Shown here one piece after another: positions 8,266 to 16,472 of a stretch of DNA of 64,000 nucleotides (positions are counted from its first letter, which is position 1; each line of letters opens with the position of its first letter). Below the pieces are notes generated by a model. That model did not search any database and was not told where the DNA came from. It saw nothing but the letters and a program-made list of their open reading frames with translations. The stretch is taken from NCBI GenBank assembly GCA_946623875.1, contig CAMORO010000001.1, positions 22,768-86,767 of the forward strand, in the 5' to 3' direction. Position numbers and translations under genes: made by a program. This DNA comes from an uncultured Lachnospiraceae bacterium. GTDB lineage: Bacteria; Bacillota; Clostridia; Lachnospirales; Lachnospiraceae.

Positions 8266-8931
8266 TTAATTCTGTCTGTTATCTGTCCTTACGCTCAGGG
8301 TCACTCCGTCACCCATAGGAAGGACTGTTGTACGAAGCCTCTCATCATGGGTAAGAATATACAGGTATTCTCTCATTCTTGAATGTATCGTCCGGTTCCT
8401 TCTTGTGACCGCAAATCTTGACTGTATTATATCTCCGTCCTGAAGTACGTTATCAGAGATCAGCATTCCGCCCTCATTCAGCATGGCCATTACATCCTCA
8501 TAGAAGTTAATGTACTGTCCCTTGGCGGCATCCATGAATATAAGGTCATAGCTTAAGCCGTCAGACCTTAATTCCTTAAGCACAACGGCCGCATCTCCTT
8601 CGATCAGGTTTATCCTGTCACCAAAACCGCTCTTCTCGATATTGGCTCTCGCAACCGGAATGCGTTTATCATAATTCTCAATTGTGGTTATCCCACAGTC
8701 TTCATCCGAACACTCCGCCATCAATATCGAAGAAAAACCCACTGCCGTACCGACTTCCAGAATACTCTTCGGATCCGTTGCCGCTATTATAACTCTTAAC
8801 AGGCTCTGGACCTGAGGCCTGATTATCGGGATCCTGTCATCCGTTGCTCTTTTCTCGAGCTCCCTCAGAAACCCCGTATTACCTTCATCAAGCGACTGTA
8901 TAAACGCGCCGACACGCGTATCCTCTATCAC
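8266..8931 (-). CDS. trmR: tRNA 5-hydroxyuridine O-methyltransferase TrmR (YrrM family)
   Basis: This class I SAM-dependent O-methyltransferase would convert 5-hydroxyuridine to 5-methoxyuridine at tRNA position 34. Visible motifs are the SAM-binding loop (ILEVGTAVGFSSILMA), TIENYDKR (acidic residue binding the ribose) and FMDAAKGQY. An ATG at 8976 is possible, but it would overlap the upstream gene by 44 bases. I prefer the GTG at 8931, because GGAG lies just upstream of it inside the previous gene's stop region. This gives 221 residues starting VIEDTRVGAFIQSL. It is flanked by trhP and an mltG-like gene, the B. subtilis yrrL-yrrM-yrrN order. Confidence 0.88.
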   Translation of the reverse strand: MIEDTRVGAFIQSLDEGNTGFLRELEKRATDDRIPIIRPQVQSLLRVIIAATDPKSILEVGTAVGFSSILMAECSDEDCGITTIENYDKRIPVARANIEKSGFGDRINLIEGDAAVVLKELRSDGLSYDLIFMDAAKGQYINFYEDVMAMLNEGGMLISDNVLQDGDIIQSRFAVTRRNRTIHSRMREYLYILTHDERLRTTVLPMGDGVTLSVRTDNRQN

Positions 8932-8932
8932 T

Positions 8933-9526
8933 CTACTCTCCTGTTTCAATATCGATCTCCGGCTCGGCGGAATCATCTGTCATGTTATCTATCTCTACTG
9001 CGCCGTCCTCACCTTCATAAGGTGTTTCACCCTCTTCCAGATCACCCTCAACAAGATCCGATCCGGACTCCACGGGCGCGTTGTCATCATACACCTCATT
9101 AAGACCCTCCTGAAGCTCCTGCGGCATGTATTCACCCGTTTCCTCATTCTCGCTCTCGATCTCCTCTGCCTTGGTAAGGATCGCCATCAGCTCATCTGTT
9201 GTAAGCGAATTGTTGAGAGTGTAGGTTCCCGGTTCTATCTTTCCTTTGTATTCGGACAGCTTAGCCTGAATGAAGAACAGCATCCAGTCACCGGTTATAC
9301 CCTTTTCTTCAAGCTTCTTTGCAACGTCCGTCAGGCCTTCGCCCGAATCCACCGACATTATGATGTCCCTGCCGGGTGCCTCGGCCACCGGTCCCTCGGT
9401 AAATATCCTGAAGCCGAATTCATATGCCTTCTTCCCTATATTGATCACAAGTACAGCACACACTATCAATACCACAGCGCGTACAACGGTACCCATAAAA
9501 CTGACGGTTAAATCTATTGCTTTCAT
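8933..9526 (-). CDS. MltG/YceG-like membrane protein lacking the catalytic domain
   Basis: The 197-residue protein has an N-terminal membrane helix (about residues 9-28). A small domain follows that matches the LysM-like N-terminal domain of MltG (VDSGEGLTDVAKKLEEKGIT, then GKIEPGTYTLNNSLTTDELM). After that it goes straight into an acidic tail rich in Glu, Asp and Gly. Full MltG lytic transglycosylases are about 340-380 residues, with a catalytic Glu in a YceG domain that is absent here. Its place between DUF1292/RuvX genes and trmR/trhP is the place of mltG (yrrL) in B. subtilis. A direct enzymatic role is therefore unlikely; it may bind glycan or regulate another enzyme. Confidence 0.72.
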   Translation of the reverse strand: MKAIDLTVSFMGTVVRAVVLIVCAVLVINIGKKAYEFGFRIFTEGPVAEAPGRDIIMSVDSGEGLTDVAKKLEEKGITGDWMLFFIQAKLSEYKGKIEPGTYTLNNSLTTDELMAILTKAEEIESENEETGEYMPQELQEGLNEVYDDNAPVESGSDLVEGDLEEGETPYEGEDGAVEIDNMTDDSAEPEIDIETGE

Positions 9527-9535
9527 ATTTTCCCT

Positions 9536-9859
9536 CTAATCCAGCGAACTCACAATACTGTCCGTAATGTATTGATACAGCCTCGAAAACTCAACTTCCG
9601 CGGTTATGAAATCCGAAACCCGGGAATCTGCGCACAGATCCTCCATTCTTGCCGAGATATTCTCGGATTCGCGATCATATTCATCCTCGCTCATATCCTG
9701 AACCCTCATGCTCAGTTCACGGATACTGGCTATGCAATCCATTGCATGCTCATCATTAACAACTTTGGAGAAGGTGTCCTTATATCTTATAAACTCCTCT
9801 GTCTCCTTTAACTGCCCGATCAATGCATCAAGTGCATCCATAAGCTTTTCGTTGTTCAT
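9536..9859 (-). CDS. YlbF/YmcA-family protein
   Basis: This 107-residue all-helical acidic protein resembles the com_ylbF family (YlbF, YmcA, YheA). Family features are the central helix with HAMDCIASIRELSMRVQ and a C-terminal helix FSRLYQYITDSIVSSL. In B. subtilis, YlbF and YmcA with YaaT form the Y-complex that modulates RNase Y-dependent mRNA processing. Here the gene follows the RNase J gene by 17 bp and precedes the mltG-like gene by 9 bp. A link to RNA decay is an inference from these neighbours. Moderately sure of family. Confidence 0.78.
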   Translation of the reverse strand: MNNEKLMDALDALIGQLKETEEFIRYKDTFSKVVNDEHAMDCIASIRELSMRVQDMSEDEYDRESENISARMEDLCADSRVSDFITAEVEFSRLYQYITDSIVSSLD

Positions 9860-9876
9860 TTATATTCCCCTTATGA

Positions 9877-11553
9877 TCAATTGTCTATCTCCATGATTAT
9901 GGGCATGATCATCGGACGCCGTTTCATCTTCTTCCATACATAGCTTGACAGCGCATCCTTGATAATGCTCTTCATCTTTCCCCAGTCGGTTATGTTCCTG
10001 ACCTGTATCTTATCTATTGCCGTGAGCACCACATCACGTGCCTCCTCCATGATATCATCGGATTCCTTGACATAGATAAAGCCCCTGGTCACTATATCCG
10101 GGCCTGCAACAACCGTGTTGGTACCCCTTTCCAGAGTCATGACAGCCATAAGTATCCCGTCCTCGGCAAGAGCCTGTCTGTCACGGATAACCACATTACC
10201 AACATCTCCGACTCCGAGACCGTCCACAAATACCGCACCTGTCTGTACTTCTTCCGTAATCCTTACACCCTTTTTATTTAAAGCGATCACCTTGCCTACC
10301 GAAGTAAGTATGATGTTTTCCTTCGCGATCCCCAGTTCACGTGCTATGGCCGCCTGTGCCTTGAGGTGCTTATACTCGCCATGTACCGGAATGGCGTACT
10401 GCGGCTTGACCAGCGTATAGATCAGCTTGATCTCCTCCTGGCATGCATGCCCGGAAACATGAGCATCCTGGAACACAACATCGGCTCCCTTCATGCTCAG
10501 TTCGTTGATAAGCCTTGCCACCGCCTTCTCATTACCGGGAATCGGGTTCGACGAGAAGATCACCGTATCGCCGGGCTTGATCTGGACCAGCTTATGAGTG
10601 CTGTTGGCTATCCTGTTAAGCGCGGCCATGGTCTCGCCCTGTGATCCCGTCGTGATTATTACTGTCTTTCTGTCGGGATAATTCTTAAGATCCTCTATAT
10701 CTATGAGGGTATTCTCATGAATATCGATATAACCCAGCTCCGTTGCCGTCTGGATAATATTGACCATGCTCCTTCCTTCGACCACAACCTTGCGATTGTG
10801 CCTGTAAGCGGCATCGATTATCTGCTGTACCCTGTCCACATTACTGGCAAAGGTAGATACGATTATCCTTGAATCCTCATGTTCACTGAACAGAGCATCT
10901 ATGGTCTTTCCGACTGTTTTCTCCGAGTTGGTGAAGCCCGGTCTCTCCGCATTGGTGGAATCACACATAAGCGCGAGTACACCCTTGCGCCCAAGCTCCG
11001 CAAACCTCTGTAAATCTATTGCTTCCCCGAACACAGGTGTGTAATCCACCTTGAAATCACCCGTATGCACCACTGTTCCCACAGGCGATGTTATTGCCAG
11101 TGCGCATGCATCCGCAATACTGTGATTGGTCCTTATGAATTCAACCTTAAATGCTCCGAGCATGATGGTCTCGCCGGCTGATACCACTCTTTTACTGACT
11201 ATATCCGATATACCGTGTTCCTTAAGCTTGCCGTCTATGAGCGCGGTCGTAAGCTTGGTGGCATACACCGGTACGTTGAGCTGTTTCAAAACATAAGGCA
11301 ATGCGCCGATATGATCCTCATGTCCGTGTGTTATGACAAAGCCTTCGACCTTATCCGCATTATCCGTTAAATATGTAATATCGGGTATGACAAGGTCTAT
11401 ACCCAGCATATCATCCTCGGGGAAAGCCAGCCCGCAGTCAACGACCACGATGCTGTTACCGTATTCAAAGGCGGTAATGTTCATACCTATCTGCCCAAGC
11501 CCACCCAAAGGGATTATCTTAAGCACTTTACCGCCGTTTTTCTTTTTTGCCAA
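9877..11553 (-). CDS. rnj: Ribonuclease J
   Basis: This is a metallo-beta-lactamase/beta-CASP nuclease with 5'-3' exonuclease and endonuclease activity, acting in mRNA turnover and rRNA maturation. The 558-residue length is typical. The zinc motif HGHEDH lies at residues 76-81, followed by NHSIADA, HTGDFKVD and CDSTNA. The beta-CASP motifs include TTGSQGE and FSSNPIPGNE, with VHGEYKHLKA as the late His motif. The start MAKKKNGGK is preceded by GGAGG. It sits inside the DUF1292-to-MltG region, where B. subtilis has no such gene, together with a YlbF-family gene. Confidence 0.95.
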   Translation of the reverse strand: MAKKKNGGKVLKIIPLGGLGQIGMNITAFEYGNSIVVVDCGLAFPEDDMLGIDLVIPDITYLTDNADKVEGFVITHGHEDHIGALPYVLKQLNVPVYATKLTTALIDGKLKEHGISDIVSKRVVSAGETIMLGAFKVEFIRTNHSIADACALAITSPVGTVVHTGDFKVDYTPVFGEAIDLQRFAELGRKGVLALMCDSTNAERPGFTNSEKTVGKTIDALFSEHEDSRIIVSTFASNVDRVQQIIDAAYRHNRKVVVEGRSMVNIIQTATELGYIDIHENTLIDIEDLKNYPDRKTVIITTGSQGETMAALNRIANSTHKLVQIKPGDTVIFSSNPIPGNEKAVARLINELSMKGADVVFQDAHVSGHACQEEIKLIYTLVKPQYAIPVHGEYKHLKAQAAIARELGIAKENIILTSVGKVIALNKKGVRITEEVQTGAVFVDGLGVGDVGNVVIRDRQALAEDGILMAVMTLERGTNTVVAGPDIVTRGFIYVKESDDIMEEARDVVLTAIDKIQVRNITDWGKMKSIIKDALSSYVWKKMKRRPMIMPIIMEIDN

Positions 11554-11633
11554 ATCTGTTCCTCCGTATTTCTGTCCCTGCTAATTATTTACTCCCTGCA
11601 TTAACACAAAATATAAATTGAATTAAATCTGTA

Positions 11634-11951
11634 TTAAACCTGTACGATCTCCGTATCCGAAAGAGCATCCTCGAAAATGCCTGCCACTATATCCAGCTCG
11701 TTGTCATCCTCGATTTCCTCGTAAATGCTCTCTTTCGAATCGGCGGGTGCCACATCCTTAAGTATCATACATTCCGCATCCCCTTCCGGCGCGTCAGCTA
11801 CCAGGATGTAATTTGACCCGTTTATCCTTGTTTCATCTATGATATACCATTCAGCCGTGCCTTCTTCGGTCTCAAACACGATCTTTCGTTTGTCCGCATC
11901 ATTACCGGCCGGCTTCACGGTATCTTTCTTATTTATGTTTGTGTTGTCCAT
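11634..11951 (-). CDS. DUF1292 acidic protein (YrzB-like)
   Basis: The 105-residue protein is strongly acidic. It matches the DUF1292 pattern: a beta-rich core (KIVFETEEGTAEWYIIDETR, then NYILVADAPEGDAECMILKD) and an acidic C-terminal part. Its function is unknown in all species. The position between ruvX and the mltG-like gene is that of yrzB in B. subtilis, which supports orthology. It is separated from ruvX by about 88 bp, so it may have its own promoter. Confidence 0.82.
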   Translation of the reverse strand: MDNTNINKKDTVKPAGNDADKRKIVFETEEGTAEWYIIDETRINGSNYILVADAPEGDAECMILKDVAPADSKESIYEEIEDDNELDIVAGIFEDALSDTEIVQV

Positions 11952-12039
11952 ATTTTCTCTTATCTATACTCAATAACGTAAATCACTGCCTTTAATTAGA
12001 TCGTATAACGATCAGACGCAAGGGTTGTTGAAACATACT

Positions 12040-12462
12040 TCATGCGCGGTTCGCTTCAAGATAACCCCGGAGTATTATCATTGCAGCTATCTCATCCACA
12101 TAATCCTTACGGTTCTCCCTGCGTATCCCGCACTCCTTCATGATCTCATCGGCTTCAACCGTGGTAAGCCTCTCATCCTCAAGTATCACAGGGAGTCCCG
12201 TGCGTCGTTCAAGCGCTTCCTTAAACTCTTTTGTCTTATCGCACCTGACCCCTTCGGTATCATCCATGTTCCTGGGATAACCGAGCACTATCCTCTCCAC
12301 GCCGTATTCCCTGCATATCTCTTCTATCCTGGCGTAGGTCTTTCTCAGCTTATTCTCATGCTTGCGCCTTATTATTTCCAATCCCTGAGCAGTAAGAAGC
12401 AGAGGATCGCTTACAGCAACCCCCACAGTTTTGCTCCCGTAATCAAGGCCGAGTATTCTCAT
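12040..12462 (-). CDS. ruvX: RuvX/YqgF-family Holliday junction resolvase-like nuclease
   Basis: This RNase H-fold nuclease has been implicated in 16S rRNA 5'-end processing and, in mycobacteria, in Holliday junction resolution. The 140-residue protein starts [20 protein letters not shown], which carries the first catalytic Asp. It continues with [23 protein letters not shown] and [14 protein letters not shown], with the last catalytic Asp. It starts one base after the ireB stop codon, so the pair is almost certainly translated together. Very secure family call. Confidence 0.93.
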   Translation of the reverse strand: MRILGLDYGSKTVGVAVSDPLLLTAQGLEIIRRKHENKLRKTYARIEEICREYGVERIVLGYPRNMDDTEGVRCDKTKEFKEALERRTGLPVILEDERLTTVEADEIMKECGIRRENRKDYVDEIAAMIILRGYLEANRA

Positions 12463-12463
12463 A

Positions 12464-12727
12464 TCAGGCCCAGCCGTTGTTCTTGATATACTGTGTCAGT
12501 AACTCCTCAACCAGTTCATCGCGCTCCACCTTCATGATAAGGCTCCTGGCATTGTTGTGACTGGTAATATAAGTGGGATCACCCGACATGATGTAGCCCA
12601 CAATCTGATTTACCGGATTGTAACCCTTCTCATTAAGTGCCTCATATACTGATGACAGCACCACCTTTACTCCCGTTTCCGGCTCAACCTGAACGCTGAA
12701 ATGTTGTGTACTTCCCAAATCCTGCAT
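12464..12727 (-). CDS. ireB: IreB (UPF0297/DUF965) regulatory phosphoprotein
   Basis: This is an 87-residue member of the UPF0297 family. Family features are the Thr-rich/Ser N-terminus ([10 protein letters not shown]), the middle [32 protein letters not shown] and a C-terminal VEELLTQYI. In Enterococcus IreB is phosphorylated by the PASTA kinase IreK and regulates cephalosporin resistance. The gene heads the ireB-ruvX pair, as in most Firmicutes, and has a good promoter at 12767-12795. Confident in family; role here is inferred. Confidence 0.92.
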   Translation of the reverse strand: MQDLGSTQHFSVQVEPETGVKVVLSSVYEALNEKGYNPVNQIVGYIMSGDPTYITSHNNARSLIMKVERDELVEELLTQYIKNNGWA

Positions 12728-12766
12728 TTCTCTGTCTCCTGTTTTCTATAAACTTCAGTAACTATA

Positions 12767-12795
12767 ACTATAATATTTTACCCTAATTGGCTCAA
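12767..12795 (-). promoter_or_regulatory. Sigma-A promoter for ireB-ruvX
   Basis: Reading the minus strand, TTGAGC (12795-12790) and TATAGT (12772-12767) are separated by exactly 17 bases. The expected start point lies about 30 bases upstream of the ireB ATG, which has CAGGAG before it. The promoter lies between the mtaB stop and ireB. Confidence 0.65.
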
Positions 12796-12813
12796 AAATA
12801 CAACACCGCAGGA

Positions 12814-14196
12814 TCACAACCCTTCGGTCACGGCATGCAGCATCTCATCACCGATGAAATCAAGAACCCTGCAGGGGATTATTATTCCTGTCATGTCTTT
12901 CGCATCATTATCACCCTTATCAACCGCAAACCGCACATACTCCTTATTGTATCCCACCAGATAAGGCGATCCCTCAACAACAGCCTCCTCCTCAATAAGA
13001 ACCTCTGTCAGACTGTCTTTGTAATATTCACGGAAGCTTTTTGATCTTTTTGACGAATCTTCCATAAGGATTGCCGATCTTACACTCTTCTGCTTCTGTG
13101 TAAGCTGCCCCGGCATCCTGTCAGCCGCCGTTCCCCTGCGCCTCGAATAGGCAAATATGTGGGTCTCATAGAAGTTAACCTTATCAAGGAAGCTTCGTGT
13201 TTCGTTGAACTCTTCCCCGGTTTCTCCCGGAAAGCCAACAATAACATCTGTTGTTATTGCCGGATGTTCAAAATACTTTCTTATAAGCTGTACCTTTTCA
13301 TAGTACTCGTCAACATCATATCTCCGGTTCATCCTCTTTAACACTTCATTGCTCCCGCTCTGCAATGACAGATGAAAATGCGGGCAAAACGCCTCGATCC
13401 CGCTCATGGCTCTTAAGAAATCATGTGTTATTATTCTGGGCTCGAGCGATCCGAGACGGATCCTTTGAACTCCTTCTATCGCCGCAACCTTCCTTATTAT
13501 ATCAATAAGAGCTTCATTGTTATATTCTCCGTCCTTCGCTGCAATGTTGTAGGGTCTGTCAAGTCCGTATGAACTCAAATGGATCCCGGTTATGACGAAT
13601 TCCCTGCACCCTTTTGCAACCAGTCCCCTGATCTCGGATACCGTTTCATCCTCATCCCTGCTCACCACATGACCACGGGAATAAGGTATTATACAATAGC
13701 TGCAGTACTGGTCACAACCGTCCTGGATCTTAATGTATGCCCTGGTATGGTCCGTCAGGCGGGTCAGGGATCTGAAGACAGGGGATCCGTAGACCGGCCG
13801 GTCCCCGGCCGTGACACCGTAAACCTCTTCCTGCCCTGCCGATCCTTTGTACTCACTCATATATTCCTCAACCAGCCGCACTATATCCTTTTTATCCTTA
13901 TTGCCTACGATGAGATCTATACTATCATCCTTAAGGGCACCCTCCCTGTCCGTTTCCACATAACAGCCTGCAGCTACGACTGCCGCTTCGGGATTTAATG
14001 TCTTTGCTCTGTGAAGCATCTGGCGTGATTTCCTGTCCGCGATGTTTGTTACGGTACATGTATTTACTATGTATATGTCAGCCTTTTCACTAAAGGGCAC
14101 AATTTCATAACCCGAATCAGCGAAATTTTGTTGCATTAATTCCATCTCATATGCATTGACTTTACAGCCCAGATTGTGAAATGCGACTTTTTGCAT
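12814..14196 (-). CDS. mtaB: tRNA (N6-L-threonylcarbamoyladenosine-C2)-methylthiotransferase MtaB
   Basis: This radical-SAM methylthiotransferase adds a methylthio group to t6A37 in tRNAs reading ANN codons. The UPF0004 domain cysteines are at about 11 (NLGCKVNAYE), 47 (VNTCTVTN) and 78 (AAGCYVE). The radical SAM motif CDQYCSYC follows at about residue 157, and a TRAM-like segment is at the C-terminus. NLGCKVN rather than the MiaB pattern supports MtaB (B. subtilis YqeV). The frame opens at an ATG at 14229, but GGAG lies inside that extension, 7 bases before the ATG at 14196. I choose 14196, which gives 460 residues. The longer start would also run into the divergent HPr-like promoter. Confidence 0.9.
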   Translation of the reverse strand: MQKVAFHNLGCKVNAYEMELMQQNFADSGYEIVPFSEKADIYIVNTCTVTNIADRKSRQMLHRAKTLNPEAAVVAAGCYVETDREGALKDDSIDLIVGNKDKKDIVRLVEEYMSEYKGSAGQEEVYGVTAGDRPVYGSPVFRSLTRLTDHTRAYIKIQDGCDQYCSYCIIPYSRGHVVSRDEDETVSEIRGLVAKGCREFVITGIHLSSYGLDRPYNIAAKDGEYNNEALIDIIRKVAAIEGVQRIRLGSLEPRIITHDFLRAMSGIEAFCPHFHLSLQSGSNEVLKRMNRRYDVDEYYEKVQLIRKYFEHPAITTDVIVGFPGETGEEFNETRSFLDKVNFYETHIFAYSRRRGTAADRMPGQLTQKQKSVRSAILMEDSSKRSKSFREYYKDSLTEVLIEEEAVVEGSPYLVGYNKEYVRFAVDKGDNDAKDMTGIIIPCRVLDFIGDEMLHAVTEGL

Positions 14197-14229
14197 AATT
14201 TTTCTCCGTTTTTTTGAACACTTTTTCAA

Positions 14230-14258
14230 TTGACTTTTATGAAACGCCGAATTATATT
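14230..14258 (+). promoter_or_regulatory. Sigma-A promoter for the HPr-like gene
   Basis: TTGACT (14230-14235) and TATATT (14253-14258) are separated by 17 bases. The expected transcript starts near 14265, giving a leader of about 78 bases. The strong site GGAAAGGAG precedes the ATG at 14343. Confidence 0.72.
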
Positions 14259-14342
14259 GTATATGAAATCAGAAATGTTCACAACAATTTATACTCTTTA
14301 AGGTTAATACCTGATATATGAGTATAGGAAAGGAGTAAAATA

Positions 14343-14573
14343 ATGAAAACAGTACAGATCTCACTTAATTCGATCGACAAGGTTAAGTCATTCGTTAATG
14401 ACATCACCAAGTTTGATTATGATTTCGATCTTGTATCGGGAAGGTATGTAATTGACGCCAAGTCGATAATGGGTATCTTCAGCTTAGACCTTTCTAAGCC
14501 GATCGACCTTAACATCCATGCTGAGGATAATGCTGAAGACGTTTTGGCTGTTATCAAGCCATATATGATCTAA
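14343..14573 (+). CDS. HPr-fold protein lacking the phosphocarrier histidine
   Basis: This is a 76-residue protein with the HPr fold pattern. The regulatory-serine region is well kept (IDAKSIMGIFSLDLSKPIDL, like the Ser46 region of HPr and Crh). The N-terminal segment where HPr has its phosphorylated His15 reads LNSIDKVKSFVND, with no His. It therefore cannot carry PTS phosphate and is more like Crh, which also lacks the His. Possible roles are CcpA-type corepression or another regulatory binding; this is inference. It is a single-gene unit with its own promoter and terminator. Confidence 0.8.
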   Translation: MKTVQISLNSIDKVKSFVNDITKFDYDFDLVSGRYVIDAKSIMGIFSLDLSKPIDLNIHAEDNAEDVLAVIKPYMI

Positions 14574-14617
14574 TATTGTTCAGAATGGTAACAGGGACAA
14601 CCAAAAGGGCATTTGTC

Positions 14618-14639
14618 AAAGGACAGAGGTCCTTTTTTG
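14618..14639 (+). terminator. Rho-independent terminator after the HPr-like gene
   Basis: A 7-bp stem (AAAGGAC at 14618-14624, GTCCTTT at 14629-14635) with a 4-base loop is followed by a T run. It lies 45 bases after the HPr-like stop and before the convergent membrane-protein gene. The A-rich left arm gives some activity on the other strand too. Confidence 0.85.
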
Positions 14640-14669
14640 TTGTGCCGGAAACCTCTTTCCCCAACGGTC

Positions 14670-16472
14670 TTATCTTACACCCGCCATATGATCCTTATCC
14701 AGTTCATACCAGTGCATCTTACCGGCTGATGCAAGAGGGGCGTATTCTTCATCGTAATCCCGCTTCCTGCAGATGTATATCACATCATCCCGTATCTTCC
14801 CGGCCTTTAGTTCTTCTTTCCACTGCAATATGTTTGCATTGACAGCAGCATCAATGTCTCTCGCATAGTAGTAATTATTGATGCTCCTGCCGTTAAGATA
14901 AGCGAAAAACGCCGTATCCATCATAATATCGTTCTCATTGTAAAGAAAGACCATCTCCCTGTATTTAAGATCAGACGCGGGAAATGATACCTTTGTCCAT
15001 ATACTCGTGTTGTACTGCTCTTTTGTAAAATAATTCTGCTTCGTCTTTATAACCGGAGTTGCATCAAGCACCTGCAGCAGGACAAGAAACACCATTGCCT
15101 TTATTATGATCTTCCCGCCCTTTTCCCTTTGTCCAAACATCTCCGAGAGCTGCCTGTATGCATAACAGAGAGCACCTGTCGTTATCAGATACATCGGAAC
15201 CCATATAAACCTGCCGTTTGAGCGGAATATGCCCATTGCATTTCTGACAATACCGGGAAGCGGGATACCGAACAGCTTCACACCTCCAAAGGTAACTATA
15301 GGTATCAAAGCCAGTAAGGTATCTGCCAGGATCACTGCAAGTGCCGCGCTAAATCTTATGTGCTCCTTCAGATACTTCTTTATACCTGCCTTCTTCAGAC
15401 TCTTTACCATATATACCATACCGAATGCGGCAAGGATCAACACTCCAAGGCCCAGATAGGCATAGCCTTCATACTGCCACGCATAATACAGCTTCATGGG
15501 TTTAAGTATGACACTTCCGTACAGCGGATTGATAAATGTATTAAGATTGATGACAAAACTGCCGAAGCCTTCGTCCACTCCGCCCGACTCTCCGTAAAAA
15601 GCCCCAAAAACATAAAGGGTCAGCAGCCCCGTAAAACAAAATGCAAAAAGATTAACAGCCTCCCAAAAAAGACGCGGCCAAAGATACTTCCCGCGACTCA
15701 CCCCTTCTTCACACCCTGCCTGTTTCTCTCTCCGGGTCTGTGCAACACAGTTCTCAATACCTGCCGCAAGCAGGATGCTTCCCACCATCGGTACATAGTA
15801 TGTATGTATACCGACACACAACAGACCCATTAATCCGTAGCTTACCAATATCCTTCTACGGCTGTATCCGTGCCTGTTGAACCATATATACAGTGCCAGC
15901 AGGATGATCCACTGTGCTCCGAGAGCCGTGTGGTAGAACATTCTCTGAAGTACGGTCGTACTGAGTATGTAAACAGGGGATGAAATGAGCGCGATCACGC
16001 CGGGTGTGACAGAGGGTGTTTCTTCATCCCTGCAGGCCCCACCCCGCAGCAGACTCATAACGACCAGTGATGAGATCCCGCCCATAAGCATGAAGCTTAC
16101 GAATCCAAACAGCCCGAAGTATTGAAAGTGTATGGGCAGCACTCCCCCAAACAGCTTAAAAAACAGTGCCAACAGGGGTATGGAATCCGTAAATATTACT
16201 GATACACTTGTAGGATAGCTTAATGTATCGATCAATCCGACAGGGAAATGCCAGTCACTCATGCGATAATGGCACCATCCGATGTAATGCTGCTTAAGAT
16301 CCATGTCTGTATTGAACAGCCATGCATCATATACAGGATCCAATATCCTTACTCCGTAAACCCACAAAAAACAGGCCGCACCCAGCGCGCAGCCTGTTAA
16401 GAACAGTATGAACCGGTTATTAAGAAACGACAATAACCTCGTCTGTTTCGACAGCTTTTGAAAAGAGCTCAT
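14670..16472 (-). CDS. Large polytopic membrane protein, probably DUF6311/GT-C-like glycosyltransferase
   Basis: The 600-residue protein has about ten or more hydrophobic segments. After the first helix a loop carries acidic residues (NTDMDLKQHYIGWCHYR, about residues 54-70), then FPVGLIDTLSYPTSVSVIFTDSIPL. That pattern fits DUF6311 and resembles GT-C glycosyltransferases that use polyprenyl-phosphate sugars. The last roughly 80 residues look soluble. The ATG at 16472 has CGGAG 7 bases upstream and overlaps the 3' end of thiI by 53 bases. The family call comes from memory of sequence pattern and is moderate; the sugar-transfer role is inferred. Confidence 0.65.
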   Translation of the reverse strand: MSSFQKLSKQTRLLSFLNNRFILFLTGCALGAACFLWVYGVRILDPVYDAWLFNTDMDLKQHYIGWCHYRMSDWHFPVGLIDTLSYPTSVSVIFTDSIPLLALFFKLFGGVLPIHFQYFGLFGFVSFMLMGGISSLVVMSLLRGGACRDEETPSVTPGVIALISSPVYILSTTVLQRMFYHTALGAQWIILLALYIWFNRHGYSRRRILVSYGLMGLLCVGIHTYYVPMVGSILLAAGIENCVAQTRREKQAGCEEGVSRGKYLWPRLFWEAVNLFAFCFTGLLTLYVFGAFYGESGGVDEGFGSFVINLNTFINPLYGSVILKPMKLYYAWQYEGYAYLGLGVLILAAFGMVYMVKSLKKAGIKKYLKEHIRFSAALAVILADTLLALIPIVTFGGVKLFGIPLPGIVRNAMGIFRSNGRFIWVPMYLITTGALCYAYRQLSEMFGQREKGGKIIIKAMVFLVLLQVLDATPVIKTKQNYFTKEQYNTSIWTKVSFPASDLKYREMVFLYNENDIMMDTAFFAYLNGRSINNYYYARDIDAAVNANILQWKEELKAGKIRDDVIYICRKRDYDEEYAPLASAGKMHWYELDKDHMAGVR

